Positions 49,986 through 59,082 of a stretch of 64,000 nt of DNA are shown here, in pieces. Numbering within the stretch: position 1 is the stretch's first letter; the number at the start of each line of letters is the position of its first letter. The notes under the pieces are model-generated. The model saw only the letters and a list, made by a program, of their open reading frames with translations, did not search any database and was not told the DNA's origin. This DNA is from Cetobacterium ceti. Its GTDB lineage: Bacteria > Fusobacteriota > Fusobacteriia > Fusobacteriales > Fusobacteriaceae. A program made the translations under genes and the position numbers. The stretch lies in contig NZ_FUWX01000006.1 in the NCBI RefSeq assembly GCF_900167275.1, positions 62,001 through 126,000 on the forward strand, given 5' to 3'.

Positions 49986-50530
49986 CATACAAAAACATTT
50001 GCTGGTGGGATATTAAATGGAACCTTTTTCATTTCTTCAATTATAAAATATTTTTCAATTTCTTTTTTTACTTTTTTAGTATATTGAAATAAAATAAATT
50101 TTCCATTTAAAACTTTTTTTATTTCATCAAAAATTATTTCTCTTTCATCAGTTTCAAAATTTAAAAATGGCAAACCAGAAATAATATAATCTACTTTTTC
50201 AATTTTTAATTTATGTAAAATTTCACTGAGATCACTTGCACTTCCATTAATTAAAATTATATTTTTATCATCAGAAGGTAATTCTTTCTTTAAATTATTA
50301 AAAAACAGTTCATTTAACTCTATAACTATTAAAATATCTGTTTTCCCTTTACGCTTTAATATTTCCTTTGTAAATACTCCAGTTCCTGGCCCTAGTTCAA
50401 CTATTACATTTTTTTTATCAAAAGTAATCTCATCTATCATTTTTCTAGCTAAAAATCTTGAACTAGGTAATATTGCTCCTGTTTCTTTAAAGTGTTTTAT
50501 AAACTCTTTTATAAATAATAATTCTTTCAT
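49979..50530 (-). CDS. Class I SAM-dependent methyltransferase (phospholipid/rRNA MTase-like)
   Basis: 183 aa. Motif I VELGPGTGVFTKEIL, acidic IELNELF, GSASDL, and motif IV SGLPF. N-terminal AILPSSRFLARKM resembles bacterial phospholipid N-methyltransferase-like proteins and the KsgA family; the shorter C-terminus argues against a true KsgA. Substrate unresolved. RBS GAGAGGGTAA. Lies 23 bp after the P-type ATPase stop on the same strand, perhaps co-transcribed from the Mn riboswitch. Confidence 0.75.
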   Translation of the reverse strand: MKELLFIKEFIKHFKETGAILPSSRFLARKMIDEITFDKKNVIVELGPGTGVFTKEILKRKGKTDILIVIELNELFFNNLKKELPSDDKNIILINGSASDLSEILHKLKIEKVDYIISGLPFLNFETDEREIIFDEIKKVLNGKFILFQYTKKVKKEIEKYFIIEEMKKVPFNIPPANVFVCE

Positions 50531-50553
50531 AAAAATTACCCTCTCTTTTTTAT

Positions 50554-53145
50554 TTATTTAGATATTTTTTTCTGAAATTCCATTAGCAACATAGCTATAA
50601 AGGATAACCCAAAACAAGTTCCAAGTTCATAAAACCCAAATGTATTAGGTATATCAAATATTCCTCTAAGGCTAGGAATTAAACTAATTCCATATATTCC
50701 AAAACAAACTACCACAGCTAATATAACATATTTATTTGTAAATATTCCTAAAGAAATTAAACTATCTCTTTCAGATCTTGCTGGGAATGTTTGTAGTATT
50801 CTACTAAATACAACTGTGGTAAAGGCCATTGCTTCTCCCATTCCATGGAAAATATTATCTCCAATATATTGAGCTAATATAACTACAATTCCTATAATAA
50901 TTCCTCTTCCAATTACTGCTTTTAAAGATGTCTTTGTAAACAATCCCTCTTTTGGATCACGAGGTTTTCTATCCATTATTGATTTTTCAGGTTTTTCCAA
51001 TCCTAAAGCAATTGCTGGCATAGAATCATTTATTAAATTTATAAATAAAAGTTGTAAAGGTGTAAATGGATTTTCCCAACCTGCAAATAATGCAAATAAA
51101 ATTGCAATTATTGCTCCTAAATTCCCTGCAAATAAATAATTTATCGCTTTTTTTATATTCTCATAAACTGTTCTTCCTGTTTCTATAGCATGAACTATAG
51201 TTACAAAGTTATCATCAGTTAATACCATTTCTGCAGAACCTTTTGCAACCTCTGTTCCACTTCCCATTGCTATTCCTATATTAGCTTGCTTTAAAGCTGG
51301 AGCATCATTTACTCCATCTCCTGTCATAGCTGTAACTTTTCCCTTTCTTTGCCATGCTTGGACTATTCTTATTTTATTCTCAGGTGAAACCCTTGCATAA
51401 ACTGAAATTTCTTCTAATTTTTCATCTAGTTCCTCGTCAGTTAAACTATCTAATTCACTTCCTGTCAATGCCAAATCATTTTCTTCCATAAGACCTATTT
51501 TTTTACCTATAGCTGAAGCTGTTATCTTGTGATCCCCTGTTATCATAATTGGTTTTATTCCTGCACTTTTTGCTTCTTTTATTGCAGCAAAAACCTCTTC
51601 CCTCGGCGGATCCATCATTGCTATTAAACCTATGAATGTAATATTATACTCATCATCTAACTCTAATTTTTTAGGTTCGTAATATTTTTTATATCCAATT
51701 GCTAATACTCTTAAAGCATTTTTTGAAAAACTTTCATTTTCTTTAAATAATCTATTTTTATCTTCAAGAGTTATTTCTCTTTCTCCATCTTCCCCTAAAA
51801 TTTTATCACATCTATTTATAATAACATCTGGGGCACCTTTAATAAACATAATATTATCTAAATTTACTTTATTCAAAGTACTCATAAGTTTTCTATCAGA
51901 ATCAAATGGAATTTCAGAAATTCTAGAATTTTTATTTCTTATTTCTTTATAATCTATTCCATTTTTTATTATATAATCCACTAAAGCTGTTTCTGTGGGG
52001 TCTCCTAAAAGTTTTCCCTCTTTATCAATTTGAGAGTCATTAACTAATCCCATCCCTAAATAAAATAGATTCTCTTTATTTTCTAAAATATTTTTATTTT
52101 CAACATAATAATTTTCCACAGTCATTTTATTTTGAGTTAGAGTTCCTGTTTTATCTGTACAAATTATTCCAGTAGAACCTAAAGTTTCAACTGCATGAAG
52201 TTTTCTTATAATTGCATGTCTTTTTGCCATTGTATTTGTTCCTACAGCTAGAACTATTGTTACTATAGAAGAAAGAGCCTCAGGTATTGCTGCAACTGCA
52301 ACTGCAACTGCAAACATAAATGATTTAATTAAACTTTCAGTTAAATCCTCCTTTCCACCTAATCCTCTAATAGCCATAATTATAAATATAATTAAACATA
52401 AAATTGTTATCCAAATTCCTAATTTTTTACTAAATTTTTCCAGATTTTTTTGTAATGGTGTTTCCTCTTCCTGAGCATTTTCTATTAAATGAGCTATTTT
52501 CCCCATTTCTGTAGTCATACCAGTATTAGTTATTACAACTGTTCCTCTTCCATATACAACCATAGATCCACTGTATACGAAGTTTTTTCTGTCTCCTAAG
52601 GGAACTTCCTTTTCAATTGTTTCAGAATTTTTTAAAATAGCTTCCGATTCTCCAGTTAACATTCCCTCTTCAACTTTTAAACTTTGTCCTTCAATAACTC
52701 TTCCATCCCCAGGAATATAATCTCCTGCCTCTAAAAAAATAATATCTCCAGGAACTAGATCCTTTGCTGGTATTGTTTCCCTTTTTCCATTTCTAATAAC
52801 TTTGGCCATAGGAGCAGAAAAATTCTTTAAAGCTTCCAAAGCTCCCTCAGCTTTTTTACTTTGAACAACTCCTAAAATACTATTTAAAATTAAAACTATA
52901 AATATAACTAAAGATTCAACCATCTCTCCTAAAAACATCTGTACAACTGCAGCTATTAAAAGAATAATAACCAATGGATCCTTAAAAGAATCTATTATCA
53001 TTTGAAATGTACTTGTTCCTTCTTTTTCCTTCAATTCATTTAATCCATACTTTTCCTGTCTTTCTTTTACTTCTACTTCTGTTAATCCTTTTACAGAAGT
53101 TTTTAATTCATTTAAAACTTCCTCATTTGATTTTTGGTAAAACAT
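50554..53145 (-). CDS. P2-type cation ATPase, probable Mn2+ (Ca2+) exporter
   Basis: 863-aa P-type ATPase. N-terminal cation-ATPase domain, actuator with MLTGESE, ten helices, IPEALSSIVT in M4 (ion site), phosphorylation DKTGTLT, MITGDH, TGDGVNDAPAL, and NLINDSMPAIALG in M6. The sequence type (PEALSS in place of PEGL) resembles the YoaB-like group. A yybP-ykoY Mn2+ riboswitch in the leader predicts export of manganese. RBS AAGGAGG. Confidence 0.92.
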   Translation of the reverse strand: MFYQKSNEEVLNELKTSVKGLTEVEVKERQEKYGLNELKEKEGTSTFQMIIDSFKDPLVIILLIAAVVQMFLGEMVESLVIFIVLILNSILGVVQSKKAEGALEALKNFSAPMAKVIRNGKRETIPAKDLVPGDIIFLEAGDYIPGDGRVIEGQSLKVEEGMLTGESEAILKNSETIEKEVPLGDRKNFVYSGSMVVYGRGTVVITNTGMTTEMGKIAHLIENAQEEETPLQKNLEKFSKKLGIWITILCLIIFIIMAIRGLGGKEDLTESLIKSFMFAVAVAVAAIPEALSSIVTIVLAVGTNTMAKRHAIIRKLHAVETLGSTGIICTDKTGTLTQNKMTVENYYVENKNILENKENLFYLGMGLVNDSQIDKEGKLLGDPTETALVDYIIKNGIDYKEIRNKNSRISEIPFDSDRKLMSTLNKVNLDNIMFIKGAPDVIINRCDKILGEDGEREITLEDKNRLFKENESFSKNALRVLAIGYKKYYEPKKLELDDEYNITFIGLIAMMDPPREEVFAAIKEAKSAGIKPIMITGDHKITASAIGKKIGLMEENDLALTGSELDSLTDEELDEKLEEISVYARVSPENKIRIVQAWQRKGKVTAMTGDGVNDAPALKQANIGIAMGSGTEVAKGSAEMVLTDDNFVTIVHAIETGRTVYENIKKAINYLFAGNLGAIIAILFALFAGWENPFTPLQLLFINLINDSMPAIALGLEKPEKSIMDRKPRDPKEGLFTKTSLKAVIGRGIIIGIVVILAQYIGDNIFHGMGEAMAFTTVVFSRILQTFPARSERDSLISLGIFTNKYVILAVVVCFGIYGISLIPSLRGIFDIPNTFGFYELGTCFGLSFIAMLLMEFQKKISK

Positions 53146-53162
53146 ATATCCTCCTTGTAAAA

Positions 53163-53209
53163 TAAAAAAAACCTATGGAAGAAAACTATATTAGTTTTCT
53201 CCATAGGTC
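53163..53209 (-). terminator. Regulated terminator of the Mn2+ riboswitch
   Basis: Minus strand ACCTATGG (53208-53201) with CCATAGGT (53178-53171), inner GAAAACTA/TAGTTTTC, then U8. The 5' strand also forms the aptamer P1, so the two are exclusive. Confidence 0.92.
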
Positions 53210-53303
53210 TTGCATTCAAAATTTCTTCTGATAGATAACCGGGCGTTAACCGTAATGACGACTATCTTTTCCTATAAAAATAGGATTGCTACTCCCCTAG
53301 GGA
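53200..53303 (-). promoter_or_regulatory. yybP-ykoY manganese riboswitch aptamer
   Basis: Minus strand shows CCTAGGGGAGTAGC at the 5' end, an internal hairpin (ATCCTA/TAGGA), GATAGTCGTCATTACGG, AACGCCCGGTTATC, and GCAAGACCTATGG at the 3' end: the yybP-ykoY layout. P1 is CCTAGG with CCTATGG (one bulge). Mn2+ binding should hold P1 and stop terminator formation, turning the ATPase ON. Confidence 0.93.
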
Positions 53304-53318
53304 CTATTTCTTTTCTCT

Positions 53319-53347
53319 ATTATATAAATATTTTTTAAAAAAATCAA
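53319..53347 (-). promoter_or_regulatory. Promoter of the Mn riboswitch transcript
   Basis: Minus-strand TTGATT (53347-53342), 17-bp spacer, TATAAT (53324-53319). Confidence 0.8.
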
Positions 53348-53357
53348 TTTTTTTTAA

Positions 53358-53397
53358 AGGTTTTATTTTTTTTAATTGTAAATTATATATAAAACCT
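53358..53397. repeat. Inverted repeat upstream of the PII-like gene
   Basis: AGGTTTTAT (53358-53366) and ATAAAACCT (53389-53397), 9-bp perfect arms separated by 22 bp, between the divergent promoters. Possible operator. Confidence 0.4.
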
Positions 53398-53418
53398 ATA
53401 TAAAAGGAGGTAATAACT

Positions 53419-53778
53419 ATGAATGAAAAAAATTTTAAATTAGTTTATATTTATATTAATAAATCTCAGAAACGTAGTTTAGAAGAATTTTTTGAAAAAA
53501 TTAATTTTTCCTACTATGCTATTCAAAATGATCTTGAAAGTGTTTGGGAGGACGGTGTAAAACATAAAAATAATCCCGTTTGGCCTGGAACAGATTGCTT
53601 ATTTTGGCTAACTGTCAAAGAAAAAAAATTAGAAAAATTAATTGGGAATTTAAAATGGTTTCGTATGAATTTGCCTGAAAATGTTATTATGTCTATTACC
53701 ATTATGCCCGTAGATAATTTATTTCCTAATTTATATAAAGCAGATATTACTCCTATTAATCCTTTCGAAGAAAAATAG
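53419..53778 (+). CDS. PII-like transporter-associated protein (PG0541-like)
   Basis: 119 aa. KLVYIYINKSQKRSLEEFFEKI, then ESVWEDGVKHKNNPVWPGTDCLFWLTV, match small ferredoxin-like/PII-like proteins often coded beside efflux transporters. These are presumed to sense a ligand and tune transport; none is proven for this one. No transporter adjoins it on the plus strand. RBS AAAAGGAGGTAA; bidirectional terminator. Confidence 0.6.
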   Translation: MNEKNFKLVYIYINKSQKRSLEEFFEKINFSYYAIQNDLESVWEDGVKHKNNPVWPGTDCLFWLTVKEKKLEKLIGNLKWFRMNLPENVIMSITIMPVDNLFPNLYKADITPINPFEEK

Positions 53779-53800
53779 GAGGGATTTCCCTCCTATTTTG
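53772..53800. terminator. Bidirectional terminator between the PII-like and glgX genes
   Basis: AAAATAGGAGGG and CCCTCCTATTTT arms around ATTT. Confidence 0.88.
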
Positions 53801-55856
53801 AAACAAGTACAACTGAACTTCTCTCTCTAACATAAACATATTTTTCTAATATTAATATACCTTCATCTATATAGCTTTCTTCTTCAAATGTATCAACAAT
53901 TTTATACCATTTTTTTCCTGGAATATATGGTAATTGAAATTTTAATTCTTCATGGTAGGAATTTAAAGCTACATATATACTTTCATCTATCTCTTCTTCT
54001 TTATCCACATCCATTCCATCTATTAAAAATGCTAAACTTTTTGATTCATAATTCCAATCTGGTTTTCCTATTTCTACCCCATGCCAACTAATATCTTCAT
54101 ATCCATTTTTATTAAAATCTTCTCCTTGGAAAAATTTTTCTTTTTTTAAAGATTTATGTTTTTTTCTAAAAAGAATCATATTTTTATAAAAATTAAAAAT
54201 ATCTTTAAATTCCTCTAGTCTACTCCAATCTAACCAATTGGTTTCATTATCTTGACAATAGGCATTATTATTTCCCAATTGAGTTTTTGCCATTTCATCT
54301 CCCATTAAAACCATAGGAACCCCTTGGGAAATCATTAAAATAACTATCATATTTTTCATTTGTCTTTTTCTTAATTTAATTATTTCACCATCATTTGTTT
54401 CTCCTTCTATTCCACAATTCCACGAATAATTTTCATTGGTTCCATCCCTATTATTTTCTCCATTGGCTAAATTATGTTTTTCATTATAAGATACTAAATC
54501 CCACATGGTAAATCCATCATGGGCAGTTATAAAATTTATACTATTATAGGGATTTCTGCCATATTTCTCAAAAAGATCTGGGCTTCCTAAAATTCGGATA
54601 GACAAATCTTTAACTTGTCCCATATCTCCCTTTATAAATCTTCTTACAGTATCTCTAAATTTTCCATTCCACTCTGCCCAGCCACAAGGAAATTCTCCTA
54701 AGAAATATCCCCCTGCTGCATCCCATCCCTCTGCAATCAATTTTGCTCCAGATAAAATAGGATCATCGGCTATATCCTTTAAAAGAGAAAGATCTCCAAT
54801 CCATCTTCCATCATAATCTCTTCCTAAAATTGCAGCTAAATCAAATCGAAATCCATCCACATTCATTACTCCATACCAATACCTAAGACTTTCCAATATA
54901 AGTTCCTTTACAACTGTATGAGATGAATTAAAAGTATTTCCAGTTCCTGAATAATTACAATAAAATTCCTTGTTATTTTGCAAAACATAATAAATACTAT
55001 TATCTAATCCTTTAAAGGATATTACAGGACCTTTTTCATTTCCCTCTCCCGTATGATTAAATACTACATCTAAAATAACTTCAATATCATTTCTATGAAG
55101 TTCTTGAACTAATTTTCTAAAATCAGTTAAATGTTTCCATGTGGCATCTTTTATACAACAACTTTTTGTTATATATTTTGAACTAGGAGCAAAAAATCCA
55201 ATGGGATTATATCCCCAAACATCTCTTAACTTTTCTCCTGTTAAGGGATTTTCTCTATCCAATTCATCGGGTTCAGATGCAAAAATAGGTAGAAGCTCCA
55301 CTGCTGTTATTCCCAATTCTTTTAAATAAGGAATTTTTTCTAAAATCCCTAAATAATTTCCTCTTTCTTTTACATTTGAATTGCTATTTTCTGTAAATAA
55401 TTTAACATGCATTTCATATATTATACTTTCATTAAATTTATGACATGGCTTTATATCATTTTCTAAATTTAAAAATTTAGAACTATCTACTATTAGTCCT
55501 TTCCTAAAAGATTTATTTTCCATATCGTGAGGTGTTATTGCTTTCGCATAGGGATCTAATAAATGAAGATTATAATCAAACCTATGTCCCTTAGATAAAT
55601 CATAAGGTCCATCTGCTCTCCATGTATAAAAATCTCCCTCTTGTGCTCCCTCAATGAAAACATACCAGGAATCACCTATTTTATTTTTTATTGGATCTAA
55701 ATCATAAGTAAATATTGGTTTTATATCCTCAGGATTTTCAAAAATTTCCAAAGTCATTTTTGTAGCATTTCTAGAAAATATACAAAAATTAACCCCATTG
55801 CTAAAACAAGTTACTCCCACATGATAATATCCAGGTATTCCTTTAAATTCTCGCAT
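53793..55856 (-). CDS. glgX: Glycogen debranching enzyme (isoamylase-type GH13)
   Basis: 687 aa. N-terminal CBM48-like beta domain (GVTCFSNGVNFCIFSRNA), then a GH13 barrel: ILDVVFNHTGEG, VDGFRFDLAAIL (nucleophile Asp), LIAEGWDAAGGY (acid/base Glu), NFITAHDGFTMWDLV (third Asp). It hydrolyses alpha-1,6 branches of glycogen. C-terminal beta domain. RBS GGGAGGTGG. Monocistronic; works with MalQ at 20.8-22.0 kb. Confidence 0.93.
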   Translation of the reverse strand: MREFKGIPGYYHVGVTCFSNGVNFCIFSRNATKMTLEIFENPEDIKPIFTYDLDPIKNKIGDSWYVFIEGAQEGDFYTWRADGPYDLSKGHRFDYNLHLLDPYAKAITPHDMENKSFRKGLIVDSSKFLNLENDIKPCHKFNESIIYEMHVKLFTENSNSNVKERGNYLGILEKIPYLKELGITAVELLPIFASEPDELDRENPLTGEKLRDVWGYNPIGFFAPSSKYITKSCCIKDATWKHLTDFRKLVQELHRNDIEVILDVVFNHTGEGNEKGPVISFKGLDNSIYYVLQNNKEFYCNYSGTGNTFNSSHTVVKELILESLRYWYGVMNVDGFRFDLAAILGRDYDGRWIGDLSLLKDIADDPILSGAKLIAEGWDAAGGYFLGEFPCGWAEWNGKFRDTVRRFIKGDMGQVKDLSIRILGSPDLFEKYGRNPYNSINFITAHDGFTMWDLVSYNEKHNLANGENNRDGTNENYSWNCGIEGETNDGEIIKLRKRQMKNMIVILMISQGVPMVLMGDEMAKTQLGNNNAYCQDNETNWLDWSRLEEFKDIFNFYKNMILFRKKHKSLKKEKFFQGEDFNKNGYEDISWHGVEIGKPDWNYESKSLAFLIDGMDVDKEEEIDESIYVALNSYHEELKFQLPYIPGKKWYKIVDTFEEESYIDEGILILEKYVYVRERSSVVLVSK

Positions 55857-55961
55857 TTTTCCACCTCCCTATGATTTGTATATTCAATTTTTTTTTATAA
55901 TTCCTATATTAATTAAAAAGATTTTAATTATTTTTTCTAATATAAAAATGAGGTGATTCTA

Positions 55962-56133
55962 ATGTTAAGAAGCAACTCTTTTTAATATTGATTATACTTT
56001 AAATTGCTTAGAATATTGTTTTGAAAAAAATAAATCTCATAATGATTTTATAATTCTTGAAGATGTCAAAAAATTTTCTTGGCTATTTGAAGATTTAAAA
56101 GCAAAATTAAAAAAAATAGGGCTTGAAATTTAG
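55962..56133 (+). pseudogene. Small gene with an internal frameshift (about 56 aa if joined)
   Basis: RBS ATGAGGTGATT precedes ATG 55962, which reads MLRSNSF and stops at TAA 55983. Skipping one T of the TTTTT tract at 55979-55983 continues NIDYTLNCLEYCFEKNK... to TAG 56131, 49 more residues with good codon usage and a helical end (FSWLFEDLKAKLKKIG). A terminator lies at the stop. Either an indel mutation, a sequencing error in the T tract, or +1 frameshifting. No family recognised. Confidence 0.55.
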
Positions 56134-56145
56134 CCCTATTTTACT
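56113..56145. terminator. Bidirectional terminator at the end of the frameshifted ORF
   Basis: AAAATAGGGCT and AGCCCTATTTT arms; also serves the convergent OpuC-like operon ending at 56144. Confidence 0.85.
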
Positions 56146-57706
56146 ATTTAATATATCCCTTAGATTGTAAAAATTCTCTAGCCACATCTTCCTCTCTCAT
56201 ATTTTCTTCTGTTACTAGATAATTCATTCGTTGCATTTCGTCCTCTGTAATTTTTCCACTAAAAGTATTCATAATTTCAATTAATTTAGGATTTTTATTT
56301 TTAAAATTATTTCTAACAACAGGAACTATATTATATGGCGGGAAAAATGATTTATCATCATTTACTATAGTTAATTTATATTTATTTATTCCTCCATCTG
56401 TTGAATATGCCACAGCAATATCAACTTTATTAGAATTTACTGCCATAAATACAAGTCCTGTATCCATATGAATTTTATTTTTAAAATTTATTCCATAGGT
56501 TTTTTCCAATCCAACTAACCCATCTTCCCTTTCATAAAATTCACTATCTCCTCCTAAAAGTAATTTATCAGAAACATCTGTTAAATCACTTATATTTTTA
56601 ATTCCATATTTTTCAGCAACTTCTGGTTTTAATATAAATGCATAAGTATTTGAAAATTTAAGTTTATCTAATAATGCTAAATCAAATTTCTTATTCATTT
56701 TCTTTTTTACATAATTATAAACTAAATCACTATCACTTAATCCACTTTCTTTTAATATCCCAGAATAAATTGTCCCCGTATACTCTGGATACATATCTAT
56801 ATCATTATTCTTTAATGCCTCAAATGGTATTCTTCCTCCACCTAATTCAACAATTTCAATATTATAATCTGTTTTATCTTTTAAAAGTAATCCATACATC
56901 TGTCCTAAAATTCTTTGTTCTGTATAATTCTTATGACCGATTACTAAAGTTTCTTTTCCCATATCCTTAAATTTACTTACTCCCATAAAAATTAAAAATA
57001 CAAATAATAAAACTCCAGCTCCCTTAGAAATTAGAACTCCTTTTTTTCTTTCTTCTTTTTGACTAGCCGACTCAAGAGGTTTTAAAGCTTTTTCCACATT
57101 CCCAAGAATATAATTTGCCACAATAGCTAAAAGAGCCGCAGGAATAGCTCCACACAAAATTAAATAATTATTATTTACAGAAATCCCTCTAAATATTGCT
57201 TCTCCTAATCCTCCTGCTCCTATTAATGCCGCAATAGTTGCAGTACCTATATTTGTTACTGTAGATATTTTAATTCCACCCATAATAACAGGAAATGCCA
57301 AAGGAAACTCTATTCTTCTCACTATATCCCATGTGCTCATTCCCATTCCAGTACCAGCTTCAAGTATTGATTTATCTATATTTTTTATTCCTATATAAGT
57401 ATTTGTTACAATTGGTAAAAGTCCATATAAAAAAAGTACAAATATAGCTGGTTTTAATCCTATTCCTAAAATTGGTATTATAAATCCGAAAAATGCTAAA
57501 CTTGGTATTGTTTGAAATATTCCAACTATAAAAAGTATGCTCCTTGCAACTTTTTCATTTCTACATATTAAAAGTCCAATTGGAACTCCTATTAATATAG
57601 CTAATCCCACAGCAAATAAAGTTATTTCCATATGCTGAAATAATAGTTTTCCTATTTCCTCTTTTCTAGACATAAAAAATTCAAAAAATCCATTTATATT
57701 AGTCAT
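56144..57706 (-). CDS. Osmolyte ABC importer permease fused to substrate-binding protein
   Basis: 520 aa. Residues about 1-215 are an OpuB/OpuC-type permease with six helices and GIGLKPAIFVLFLYGLLPI, EAGTGMGMSTWDIVRRIEFP (EAA loop). After a helix near 228-245, residues 250-520 form the glycine-betaine/choline/carnitine-binding domain (LVIGHKNYTEQRILGQMYG, YPEYTGTIY, VAVAYSTDGG). The fused form tethers the binding protein to the membrane. It overlaps the ATPase gene by 8 nt. Role: compatible-solute uptake under osmotic stress. Confidence 0.93.
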   Translation of the reverse strand: MTNINGFFEFFMSRKEEIGKLLFQHMEITLFAVGLAILIGVPIGLLICRNEKVARSILFIVGIFQTIPSLAFFGFIIPILGIGLKPAIFVLFLYGLLPIVTNTYIGIKNIDKSILEAGTGMGMSTWDIVRRIEFPLAFPVIMGGIKISTVTNIGTATIAALIGAGGLGEAIFRGISVNNNYLILCGAIPAALLAIVANYILGNVEKALKPLESASQKEERKKGVLISKGAGVLLFVFLIFMGVSKFKDMGKETLVIGHKNYTEQRILGQMYGLLLKDKTDYNIEIVELGGGRIPFEALKNNDIDMYPEYTGTIYSGILKESGLSDSDLVYNYVKKKMNKKFDLALLDKLKFSNTYAFILKPEVAEKYGIKNISDLTDVSDKLLLGGDSEFYEREDGLVGLEKTYGINFKNKIHMDTGLVFMAVNSNKVDIAVAYSTDGGINKYKLTIVNDDKSFFPPYNIVPVVRNNFKNKNPKLIEIMNTFSGKITEDEMQRMNYLVTEENMREEDVAREFLQSKGYIK

Positions 57707-58847
57707 TTAATCCCTCCCCCTGTGGAATAATTCTTGCTAACATAGTTATCAGTCTATTTGCAGTAATTACTCCTAATAACTTTTTATTTCTATCGGTAAC
57801 TACGACTAATTTTAAAGTGTGATCTTCTATTAATTTTATTATATTTGTTAATTTTTCATCAAAAAATACACTTTGAAATTCTTTTTTCATTATTTTTTCA
57901 ATAGTAGCACCTTCATCTATAGCTTTTAATGTTATATCCCACTTAAAAATAACACCTACAGCATTTTCCTTATGCTTATATCGATCTTTCTCTACCACTA
58001 TTAAATATTTCATATTAGCTTTATCCATTATTTCAAGAGCTGTTATTAACCTTCCATTTACAGTTACTTTTGGAAAATCTTTTCTCATAATATCTTTAGC
58101 TTGTAAAATATCTGGATTTTTCCATAATCTGTTCTTACCTACAAAATTTTCAACAAACTCATTAATAGGATTTTTTAAAATATTTTCTGGAGTATCATAT
58201 TGTATTATTTCTCCATCTTTTAAAATTGCTATTTTATCAGCTATCTTTAAAGCTTCATCCATATCATGAGTTACAAAAACTATTGTTTTATTTAGCTCTT
58301 TTTGTAAGCTTAAAATCTCCTGTTGTAAATTTTCTCTTGTAATAGGATCTAAAGCTGAAAAAGGTTCGTCCATTAAAATCATATCTGGATTATTTGCTAA
58401 AGCTCTAGCTATTCCCACTCTTTGTCTTTGTCCTCCTGAAAGTTCACTAGGATATCTATCATAATAATCTATGGGATCAAGTCCTACTAAATTTAATAAT
58501 TCTTTACTTCTATTTTCCATCTCATTTTTATTCCATTTTAAGAGCTTTGGAATTAACTCTATATTCTCTCCTATATTCATATGAGGCATAAGACCTTCTT
58601 TTTGAATTACATATCCGATTTCTCTTCTAAGACTTATGCTATTTCTTTTACTGATATCCTCTTCTCCTATGAATATCTCCCCAGAAGTTGGTTTTATTAA
58701 TTTATTTATAAGCTTTAATAATGTTGTTTTTCCCGAACCAGATTGTCCTATTAAAACAACAAATTCCCCACTTTTAATTTCTAAATTTATATTTTTTAAA
58801 ACTTTTTTACCATTAAAAATCTTTGAAACATTTTTTATTTTTATCAT
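57699..58847 (-). CDS. opuCA: Osmolyte ABC importer ATPase with CBS domains
   Basis: 382 aa. ABC domain: GQSGSGKTT, Q-loop YVIQKEGLMPH, SGGQRQRVGIARAL, LMDEPFSALDP, THD. A pair of CBS domains (about 255-375) ends the protein; in OpuA/OpuC these sense ionic strength or nucleotides and gate transport. RBS AAGGAGG. First gene of the two-gene operon. Confidence 0.93.
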   Translation of the reverse strand: MIKIKNVSKIFNGKKVLKNINLEIKSGEFVVLIGQSGSGKTTLLKLINKLIKPTSGEIFIGEEDISKRNSISLRREIGYVIQKEGLMPHMNIGENIELIPKLLKWNKNEMENRSKELLNLVGLDPIDYYDRYPSELSGGQRQRVGIARALANNPDMILMDEPFSALDPITRENLQQEILSLQKELNKTIVFVTHDMDEALKIADKIAILKDGEIIQYDTPENILKNPINEFVENFVGKNRLWKNPDILQAKDIMRKDFPKVTVNGRLITALEIMDKANMKYLIVVEKDRYKHKENAVGVIFKWDITLKAIDEGATIEKIMKKEFQSVFFDEKLTNIIKLIEDHTLKLVVVTDRNKKLLGVITANRLITMLARIIPQGEGLND

Positions 58848-59016
58848 ATTTCCTCCTTAGTTTTATTTTTTTTAATGTCACCACCTTTCTTAAGAAATGT
58901 TATTCTTCATTTTTTTTATTTTCTTTTTTATTGAAAAACATATTAAAAATTAATTTTTTTTAATTTATTATTTATTTTCTTTATATGTTGAGGTACAATA
59001 TATATAAGAGATGTTT

Positions 59017-59046
59017 TTGACATCCTGAAACAATTTAGGATATAGT
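59017..59046 (+). promoter_or_regulatory. adh promoter with operator-like palindrome in the spacer
   Basis: TTGACA (59017-59022), 18-bp spacer, TATAGT (59041-59046). The spacer and flanks form the near-palindrome ATCCTGAAA-CAA-TTTAGGAT (59022-59041; one unmatched G), so a bound regulator would compete with RNA polymerase. Confidence 0.6.
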
Positions 59047-59082
59047 AGTTATATAACAAACACTTTTAGGGAGGTATGTATT

